Part shown: piece after piece, positions 58,095-64,000 of the stretch
Layout of the letters: the number at the start of each line of letters is the position of its first letter
Numbering within the stretch: position 1 is the first letter of the stretch
From: Microthrixaceae bacterium
GTDB taxonomy: Bacteria; Actinomycetota; Acidimicrobiia; Acidimicrobiales; Microtrichaceae
DNA length: 64,000 nt
Direction: 5' to 3'
Assembly (NCBI GenBank): GCA_023958095.1
Contig: JAMLGJ010000002.1
Span: 123,395-187,394 of the forward strand
Made by a program: the position numbers and the translations under genes
The notes under the pieces: generated by a model
Seen by the model: only the letters and a program-made list of their open reading frames with translations
Databases searched by the model: none
Told to the model about the DNA's origin: nothing

Positions 58095-60017
58095 ATGCGC
58101 AATCCGCACGCAGGCAGGCCCTTCACCACAGAGGACATGAGCGATGCAGAGATCGCAGCCGCGCTCGAGGACCTGTCGGTGCCGACCCTGTTGTTGTCGT
58201 GTGTGCACATGAGCGGTGACACCTCGATCCTCGAGGGGCCGCTGCGCCCGCAGGGGGTCTTCCTCAACGAGACCCAGGGTTTCATGTCACCCGAGGACCA
58301 GGCCGCGGCCCGCGAGCTCGCGCTCGGGATCATCCTCGACTGGCGTGACCGGGGATGTCCCGAGCCCGAACCCATCGGGGCCGAGCAGCTCAAGGCGATG
58401 ATGGACTGGCTGGTCTGTGAGGACGTGCCCGGGGAGTACGTGCGGATGCTGCTCGAGGAGATGGAGCTCGACGGCGCCGACGCGCGGGCGCCACGGCCGG
58501 TTGACGCGCAGCTCGCCGAGGAGCTGCCGGTGGTCGTGATCGGCTGTGGCATGTCCGGGCTGCTCGCCGCGATCCGCCTGCAGGAGGCCGGGTTCCCCTA
58601 CACGGTCATCGAGAAGAACGCCGGCGTGGGTGGCACCTGGTACGAGAACACCTACCCGGGTGCGCGGGTGGATGTCGGCAACCACTTCTACTGCTACAGC
58701 TTCGAACCGAGCGACCACTGGAGTGAGTACTTCGCCCGCCAACCCGAGCTGCAGGCCTACTTCGAGGACGTGATGCACCGCCACGGCGTCGAGCAGCACG
58801 TGCGTTGGAACACCGAGGTGACCGCAGCCACCTGGGACGAGGACACCGCGACCTGGGTCGTGGAGCTCGACACCGGTGAGGTGTTGCGGGCCAGGGCGGT
58901 CATCTCGGCGGTGGGCCAGCTCAACCGTCCGTTCGTGCCGGAGGTGCCCGGCCAGTTCGAGGGTCCCGCGTTCCACACCGCGCGCTGGGACCACGACGTG
59001 GACCTCACCGACAAGCGGGTGGTGATGGTCGGCGCGGGGGCCACCGGCTTCCAGGTGGCCCCCGCCATCGCCGAGCAGGTCGGGCACCTCACGATCCTGC
59101 AGCGCAGCGCCCAGTGGATGTTCCCCAATCCGGACTACCACCGAAGCGTCGGCCCCGGTGTGCAGTGGGCCCTGGGGCACCTTCCCTTCTACGGCCGCTG
59201 GTACCGGTTCCTCATCTTCTGGCCTGGATGTGACACGGGGCTCGTGGCCGCAAGGGTGGATCCCGAGTGGGAACCCCAGCACCGATCGGTCAGCGAGGCC
59301 AACGACATGGCCCGCATCATGTTCACCGAGTGGATCACCGGTCAGCTGGAGGGCCGCGAGGACCTGATCGAGCTGGTCGTGCCCGACTACCCACCCACCG
59401 GCAAGCGAACCCTGCAGGACAACGGTTCCTGGCTGCGGACCCTGCGCCGCGAAGACGTGGAGCTGGTGCGGGCCGGGGTGCAGCGCCTCGAGGCCGACGC
59501 CGTGGTCGACAGCGACGGCCGGAGGCACCCCGCGGACGTGGTGATCTGGGCAACCGGGTTCAGGGCCAACGAGATGCTGTTGCCGATGCGCATCACCGGG
59601 CGCCACGGGGTGGACCTGCGCGAGATGTGGGGCAACCGTCCCCGTGCCTACCTGGGCATGACGGTGCCCGGGTTCCCCAACTTCTTCTGTCTGTACGGAC
59701 CCGGCACCAACCTGGCCAGCGGCGGGAGCCTGATCTTCCACTCCGAGTGCGAGGTGCGCTACATCCTGGAGTGCCTCACCGAGATGGCCGAGCGCAACAT
59801 CGCGGCCATGGAGCCCCGCAGGGACCGCTACGACGACTGGTACGAACGATCCCAGCGCGAGCTCGAGCTGATGGTTTGGTCCTCACCACACATCGAGCAC
59901 AGCTTCTACAAGAACGACGAAGGTGTGGTGCACGGACTCAGCCCGTGGCGCCTGGTGGACTTCTGGGACTGGACCCGGGAGGTGGACCTCGGGGACTTCG
60001 AGGTGACCGGACTCTGA
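58095..60017 (+). CDS. Flavin-containing Baeyer-Villiger-type monooxygenase
   Basis: A 640-residue class B flavoprotein. After a 145-residue N-terminal helical extension (found in a subgroup of these enzymes), the FAD motif is VVIGCGMSGLLAAI, then GVGGTWYENTYPGARVD. The BVMO fingerprint FxGxxxHxxxW is intact as FEGPAFHTARW, the NADPH motif is VMVGAGATGFQVAP, and WATGF is present. It inserts oxygen into ketones using NADPH and O2, possibly steroid or cyclic ketones, which would fit the P450 and KstR-like signals elsewhere in the window. Divergent from the DprE2-like gene by 51 bp. Confidence 0.93.
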   Translation: MRNPHAGRPFTTEDMSDAEIAAALEDLSVPTLLLSCVHMSGDTSILEGPLRPQGVFLNETQGFMSPEDQAAARELALGIILDWRDRGCPEPEPIGAEQLKAMMDWLVCEDVPGEYVRMLLEEMELDGADARAPRPVDAQLAEELPVVVIGCGMSGLLAAIRLQEAGFPYTVIEKNAGVGGTWYENTYPGARVDVGNHFYCYSFEPSDHWSEYFARQPELQAYFEDVMHRHGVEQHVRWNTEVTAATWDEDTATWVVELDTGEVLRARAVISAVGQLNRPFVPEVPGQFEGPAFHTARWDHDVDLTDKRVVMVGAGATGFQVAPAIAEQVGHLTILQRSAQWMFPNPDYHRSVGPGVQWALGHLPFYGRWYRFLIFWPGCDTGLVAARVDPEWEPQHRSVSEANDMARIMFTEWITGQLEGREDLIELVVPDYPPTGKRTLQDNGSWLRTLRREDVELVRAGVQRLEADAVVDSDGRRHPADVVIWATGFRANEMLLPMRITGRHGVDLREMWGNRPRAYLGMTVPGFPNFFCLYGPGTNLASGGSLIFHSECEVRYILECLTEMAERNIAAMEPRRDRYDDWYERSQRELELMVWSSPHIEHSFYKNDEGVVHGLSPWRLVDFWDWTREVDLGDFEVTGL

Positions 60018-60088
60018 GTCGCTGCCGGTCGCACTGCCCGGTGTGCGGCTTGTTAAAGGGCTGACCGGGGTGCGCCGAGTCATCAACC

Positions 60089-61501
60089 ATGAGCGACCCC
60101 GCCCTGCACTCTCCCCGCGCACAGCTGGAACCCACCGAGGTGGGTCACACCGTGGAACGCCTGACCCTGGAGCTCGCGCGCATGCGCGACGAGCTGGACG
60201 AGTCGATGCGCCTGGCCACCCACGACGCGCTCACGGGTCTGCCGAACCGTCGCACCATCACCGAACGACTCGACGAGGCCATCGAGCGGCCCGGTGAGGA
60301 GGTGGCGGTGATGTTCATCGACATGGACCGCTTCAAGGTCGTGAACGACCTCTACGGCCACGAGGTCGGCGACAGGCTGTTGCGCCAGATGGCCGAACAG
60401 TTGCACGAGGCCCTCGGAGACACCTCCGAGGCCGGGCGTCTGGGTGGTGACGAGTTCGTCGTGGTGACCCGCGGCGTGTCCGGCAACCGGATGGTTCACC
60501 TCGCCCAGCGCGTGCTCGAGGCGTTGAGCGGACCGGTCGACCTGGGTCACCGCTGCCTGCCCCTGACTGTGAGCATCGGGGTCGCCAGCTCCCGGGGTGG
60601 CATGGGTGCCAACGAGTTGCTGAACCGGGCGGACGCGGCGATGTACCGGGCCAAGCGCAGCGGCCGTGGGTCGGTGGTGTACTTCGACGAGGAGATGGAG
60701 CGCGAGTTGGCCGAACGCTCGGAGCTCGAACGGGAGCTCACAGCAGCCCTCCAGGACGGCCAGCTGGGGGTCCACTACCAGCCGATCATCGACATGCGCA
60801 CGCGGCTCATCACGGGTTTCGAGGGCCTGGTCCGCTGGATGCACCCTCGCCGCGGTGTGATCCCGGCGTCGCGTTTCGTGCCCCTCGCGGAGGACGTCGG
60901 CGAGGTCTGGGCGATCGACGCGTTCGTGCTCGGTGAGACCGGTCGACGTGTGGCCCAGTGGCAGCGCATCGCACCGGAGTTCTCCGACCTCATGATGTCG
61001 GTGAACCTGTCCGCCCAGCAGTTCCGGGACAACTCGGTGGTCGAGACGATCGACCACGCGGTCGCCGCGGCCGGCGTGGAGCCCTCCACCTTCCAACTGG
61101 AGATCGCCGAGACCACCGTGATCGACCACCGCGGTGGCGATGCAACGGGAGTGCTCCAACGACTGCGCGACCTCGGTGTGCGCCTGGCGATGGACAACTT
61201 CGGAACCGGCGCATCCTCGCTGGCGGTGCTCAAGGCTCTACCCCTGGACGTGCTCAACATCGACCGGCGTTTCATCGCCGGCCTGGGCGAGTGCCGCGAC
61301 GACGAGGTGATCGTGGAGGCCGTGCTGGGCCTCGCACGGGCCTTTGGAGTGGAAGCCGTGGCCGAAGGGGTCGAGACCCCCCTGCAGCACGACTGGCTCG
61401 CCCGTGCGGGCTGCGGCTTCGCGCAGGGCTTCCACTACTCACGTCCCCTCACCGCCGAGTCCGCCGAGGCCCTCCTGCGCCGCCAGGCGTCCCGCGGCTG
61501 A
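60089..61501 (+). CDS. GGDEF-EAL protein with degenerate EAL site
   Basis: A 470-residue cytosolic protein with no sensor beyond a 40-residue coiled N-terminus. The GGDEF domain (about 40-200) has an intact GGDEF (119-123) and metal Asp in FIDMDRFK, so c-di-GMP synthesis is possible; no RxxD inhibitory site precedes it. The EAL domain (about 215-465) has EGL at 245-247 in place of EAL, DN at 369-370 in place of DD, and LNID (N390) in place of LKID, so the phosphodiesterase is probably inactive and may only bind c-di-GMP. The gene is monocistronic. Confidence 0.93.
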   Translation: MSDPALHSPRAQLEPTEVGHTVERLTLELARMRDELDESMRLATHDALTGLPNRRTITERLDEAIERPGEEVAVMFIDMDRFKVVNDLYGHEVGDRLLRQMAEQLHEALGDTSEAGRLGGDEFVVVTRGVSGNRMVHLAQRVLEALSGPVDLGHRCLPLTVSIGVASSRGGMGANELLNRADAAMYRAKRSGRGSVVYFDEEMERELAERSELERELTAALQDGQLGVHYQPIIDMRTRLITGFEGLVRWMHPRRGVIPASRFVPLAEDVGEVWAIDAFVLGETGRRVAQWQRIAPEFSDLMMSVNLSAQQFRDNSVVETIDHAVAAAGVEPSTFQLEIAETTVIDHRGGDATGVLQRLRDLGVRLAMDNFGTGASSLAVLKALPLDVLNIDRRFIAGLGECRDDEVIVEAVLGLARAFGVEAVAEGVETPLQHDWLARAGCGFAQGFHYSRPLTAESAEALLRRQASRG

Positions 61502-61622
61502 CCGCTTCGACTGCCACGGCAGGTAGCCCGCTTCACCCGGCACCGCTGCGACGCCACCGGTAGAGTCCCGCGGTCAGGTACCGGGCCCAGCCCTTTCAGT
61601 CGATGTGCGAAGGAGACCCCAC

Positions 61623-62180
61623 ATGGCCGCGTATCCCCGTGAGGAACTCGAGGCGATGGTCGAGCACTGGCTCGAGGTGAACCGCCGGGCGGAGGCGACC
61701 GGTGACTGGCGGGGAATGGCGGAGTGCTACACCGAGGACGCCACCTACGGCTGGAACTACGGCCCGGAGGTGAACTTCATGGCGGTGGGACGTGACCAGA
61801 TCCGTGACTGGGCGATCGGGCTCGAGATGGACGGGCTGGACGGTTGGACCTACCCCTACGAGCAGGTCCTGATCGACGAGAAGATCGGACAGGTGATCGG
61901 GCTGTGGCGCCAGGTCGCCGATGCCGAACGATCCGACGGTTCCACCTACGAGATCGCCGGGATCGGCGGGAGCTGGTTCCGCTACGGCGGCAACATGCAA
62001 TGGGCCTGGCAGCGCGACTGGTTCGACCTGGGCAACGCGGGCGCGCTGTTCATGGAGATGATGGGTGCGGGGGTGCTCTCCGAGGGCATGACCCAGCGCA
62101 TGCACCGGGCCCTGGGTTCACAGCCCGGTCACTATGCGCTGGCCGACACCCCGGCGCCCCTGTGGCCCGAGGACCGCTAG
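61623..62180 (+). CDS. SnoaL-like (NTF2-fold) protein
   Basis: A 185-residue protein from ATG 61623, with AAGGAG eight bases upstream. The NTF2 pattern is clear: LEAMVEHWLEVNRRAEATGD, then WRGMAECYTEDATYGWNYGP and GRDQIRDWAIGLEMDGLDGW. These cone folds serve as isomerases, hydratases or dehydratases, and many actinobacterial paralogues occur in steroid or aromatic catabolism. No catalytic residues can be assigned with confidence. Confidence 0.82.
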   Translation: MAAYPREELEAMVEHWLEVNRRAEATGDWRGMAECYTEDATYGWNYGPEVNFMAVGRDQIRDWAIGLEMDGLDGWTYPYEQVLIDEKIGQVIGLWRQVADAERSDGSTYEIAGIGGSWFRYGGNMQWAWQRDWFDLGNAGALFMEMMGAGVLSEGMTQRMHRALGSQPGHYALADTPAPLWPEDR

Positions 62181-62207
62181 GCGGGTTGCTCCTGCCGGCG
62201 GGGGTTC

Positions 62208-63962
62208 TCATGCCGATGGGCCAGGACCCTCCTCGGTTGCATCGGGGGAACCGAAGTCATAGCGCAGGGTTCCGGTCAGCTCGTCCACCGCGGCACCCAC
62301 GGTCGGGAAGAAGCGGTCCCGGCCGAAGCGGTCCCCAAGGCCGTACGCGGCGAGCTGGTCCTTCACCGGCCCCTTCATCTCGGCGAACAGCAGCCTGATG
62401 TCCCGGGAGGCCAGGTAGTCGTCGAGGTCCGTGAGTGTGTCGACGGCGGTCGCGTCGACGTCGGTGATCGGCTCCGCGGACAGCACCACGTGGCGCACGG
62501 GCGGTTCGTCCCGGCGGTCCGCGGCCTCCTCCACACGCTTGTGGACCTCGCTCTCCAGCAGCGCGGCGTTGGCGAAGAACAGTGGCGCATCGAAGCGGAC
62601 GATCAGCACACCCGGGATGCGCGCCCCTTCGGGATGGCGGGTGCGGTCGTGATAGCCGCGCCGCCCCCGGATCCTCACCAGTTCGGTGCGGTAGGGACGC
62701 GAGGCGTTGTACACGAGAGCCGCGAATGACAGCGCTATCGCGATGATGATCCCCTGAAGCACCCCCACCAGGGCCACCCCGACGAAAGCGGCGAGCGACA
62801 GCAGCCCCTCCACGGCCTCGGCGCGGCCCAGGCGCAGCATTGCCGGCAGGTCCATGAGCGAGGTGCCTGCCATGACCACCACTGCTGCGAGCGTCGCCGA
62901 CGGCAGGTACGCGGTGACCCCGGGGGCGAGCAGGATGAACGCCGCAACCAGCACGGCCCCCACGACCCCGACGAGTTGGGTGCGGGCTCCGGCCTCTTCG
63001 GCGACCGGAGTGCGCGACGAGCTGGCCGAGACGGGGAAACCCCCGGTGAGCCCCGCGGCGCCGCTCGCGAGCCCGATGGCCGCCATCTCCTGGTTTCCGT
63101 CCACCCGTTCACCGCGACGGGCAGCGAGGGACCTGGAGAGAACTGCCGTGTCGGTGAAGGCGATCAGGGCGATGCCCAGCGCGGGACCGATCAACTCACC
63201 GACGTCGGCCCACGAGAGCCCGCCAAGCGCCGGGGCTGGCAACCCCTCGGGCAGGGCGCCCACCACCGGGAGTTGGTCACCCCAGCCCGCGACGGCCACG
63301 ACCACCATCGAGCCGGCCACCGCCACCACCAGGGCAGGGAAGCGACTGTGTGCGATGCGTGCCCACACGATGAGCAACAGGGATGCACCCCCGATGGCGG
63401 CCGCGTACCAGTTGATGTCGCGCTGGGCGATCCCCTCGAAGGTGAGGCGGGCGGTGCCCAGCAGCGAGTCGCCCTCCGCGTCGAAGCCGAGCAGCTTCGA
63501 GGTCTGCCCGACGATGATCACCAGTGCGATGCCGTTCAGGTAGCCCACACGAATCGGCTTGGACAGCAGGTTCGTGACGAAACCCAGACGGGCGAGCGAA
63601 CCGATGACGAGCGCAGCGCCCATCAGCACCGCCAGCAGGCCTGCCAGGGCCACGGCACGCTCGGAGTCCCCGGCCGCGAGGGGCAGGACCGCGGCGGCGA
63701 TTATCGGCGCCAGGGAGGAGTCGGGGCCCAGCACGAGGGTCCGCGAGGGGCCCACGAGCGCATAGACGAGCAGTGGCACGATCGTGGCGTACAGGCCGGT
63801 CTCGGGCGGCAAGCCGGCTGCCTCTGCGTAGCCCATCCCGGCAGGGATGAGGAGCGCGGTGACCACCACACCGGCCAGCAGGTCGTGTCCGAGCCATGCG
63901 CGCTCGTAGGTCCGTGCCACACCGATCCCCGGAAGGAACCTCTCGAGTGAGCTCTGGGCCAC
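62208..63962 (-). CDS. SulP/SLC26-family anion transporter with STAS domain
   Basis: A 584-residue transporter. The membrane part starts HDLLAGVVVTALLIPAGMGY and YAEAAGLPPETGLYATIVPL, with GGFPVSASSSRTPVAEEAGA, the classic sulfate permease signature region. The C-terminal STAS domain includes GVLIVRFDAPLFFANAALLE and DVDATAVDTLTDLDDYL. It is longer and closer to classical sulfate permeases than the SulP at 51163. The start ATG 63962 is 38 bases from the window edge, so the upstream context is not visible. Confidence 0.93.
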   Translation of the reverse strand: MAQSSLERFLPGIGVARTYERAWLGHDLLAGVVVTALLIPAGMGYAEAAGLPPETGLYATIVPLLVYALVGPSRTLVLGPDSSLAPIIAAAVLPLAAGDSERAVALAGLLAVLMGAALVIGSLARLGFVTNLLSKPIRVGYLNGIALVIIVGQTSKLLGFDAEGDSLLGTARLTFEGIAQRDINWYAAAIGGASLLLIVWARIAHSRFPALVVAVAGSMVVVAVAGWGDQLPVVGALPEGLPAPALGGLSWADVGELIGPALGIALIAFTDTAVLSRSLAARRGERVDGNQEMAAIGLASGAAGLTGGFPVSASSSRTPVAEEAGARTQLVGVVGAVLVAAFILLAPGVTAYLPSATLAAVVVMAGTSLMDLPAMLRLGRAEAVEGLLSLAAFVGVALVGVLQGIIIAIALSFAALVYNASRPYRTELVRIRGRRGYHDRTRHPEGARIPGVLIVRFDAPLFFANAALLESEVHKRVEEAADRRDEPPVRHVVLSAEPITDVDATAVDTLTDLDDYLASRDIRLLFAEMKGPVKDQLAAYGLGDRFGRDRFFPTVGAAVDELTGTLRYDFGSPDATEEGPGPSA

Positions 63963-64000
63963 CCAGTTGGTCTAGCGCCTCGCCCCGTTCCCCGCCCCCC

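Noticed and set aside
58287..59741. 484-residue reverse ORF opposite the monooxygenase
   Set aside because: Shadow frame with no recognisable fold; the sense strand carries all BVMO motifs.

Overview
This 64 kb window comes from a high-GC actinobacterium. Supporting signs are near-constant G/C at third codon positions, frequent GTG and TTG starts, chains of ATGA/GTGA gene overlaps, -10 boxes 6-8 nt upstream of start codons (leaderless mRNAs), a DUF501-Ppx/GppA pair, a mycobacterial GalE2/Rv0502-like gene pair, a DprE2-like reductase and a KstR-type operator. An uncultured member of the Acidimicrobiia would fit, but that placement is inference; no rRNA or taxonomic marker is present.

Layout. 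1-2 kb: a truncated GNAT acetyltransferase diverging from an aldehyde dehydrogenase. 2.4-7.5 kb: a tight operon of a membrane Ser/Thr kinase, a GNAT protein, an ABC ATPase, an ABC-2 permease and an FHA-like/winged-helix protein, which looks like a phosphorylation-controlled exporter. 7.6-10.3 kb: a surface protein with an LxxTG-like anchor, a strong 13-bp hairpin, and an ECF sigma factor fused to its own zinc anti-sigma and membrane domain. 10.3-16.4 kb: a catabolic run (Zn alcohol dehydrogenase, cyclase-family hydrolase, membrane protein, acyl-CoA synthetase, GNAT, cytochrome P450) with a KstR-like operator in front. 16.4-25.3 kb: housekeeping and envelope genes (DUF501, Ppx/GppA, RimJ-like, enoyl-CoA hydratase, glycosyltransferase, GalE2-like SDR, acyltransferase, lipoprotein sulfatase), then a TetR regulator to 26.1 kb.

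26.2-39.9 kb is an integrated genomic island. It sits in a tRNA-Leu(UAA) gene and is bounded by a 43-bp perfect direct repeat (26199-26241 and 39855-39897). A tyrosine integrase and an excisionase-like HTH protein lie at the tRNA end. Cargo is mostly unknown secreted proteins and lipoproteins, a TPR protein and a stand-alone acyl carrier protein. It is riddled with insertion-sequence debris: an intact IS3-family element nested inside a split IS256-family element, a chimeric IS256/IS3 transposase ORF, and IS481-type remnants. Several cargo genes are cut by these events, and the integrase itself seems to have lost an internal segment.

39.9-64 kb: a VapBC-type toxin-antitoxin pair with a palindromic operator and a second VapC remnant abut the distal att site. 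Then follow xylulokinase and xylose isomerase, a SWIM/SNF2 helicase, an MMPL exporter diverging from its probable TetR regulator, two SulP/STAS anion transporters, a decayed PQQ-type sugar dehydrogenase, an ABC-2 export pair, a Tat-lipoprotein intradiol dioxygenase, the DprE2-like SDR, a Baeyer-Villiger monooxygenase, a GGDEF-EAL protein with a degenerate EAL site, and a SnoaL-like protein.
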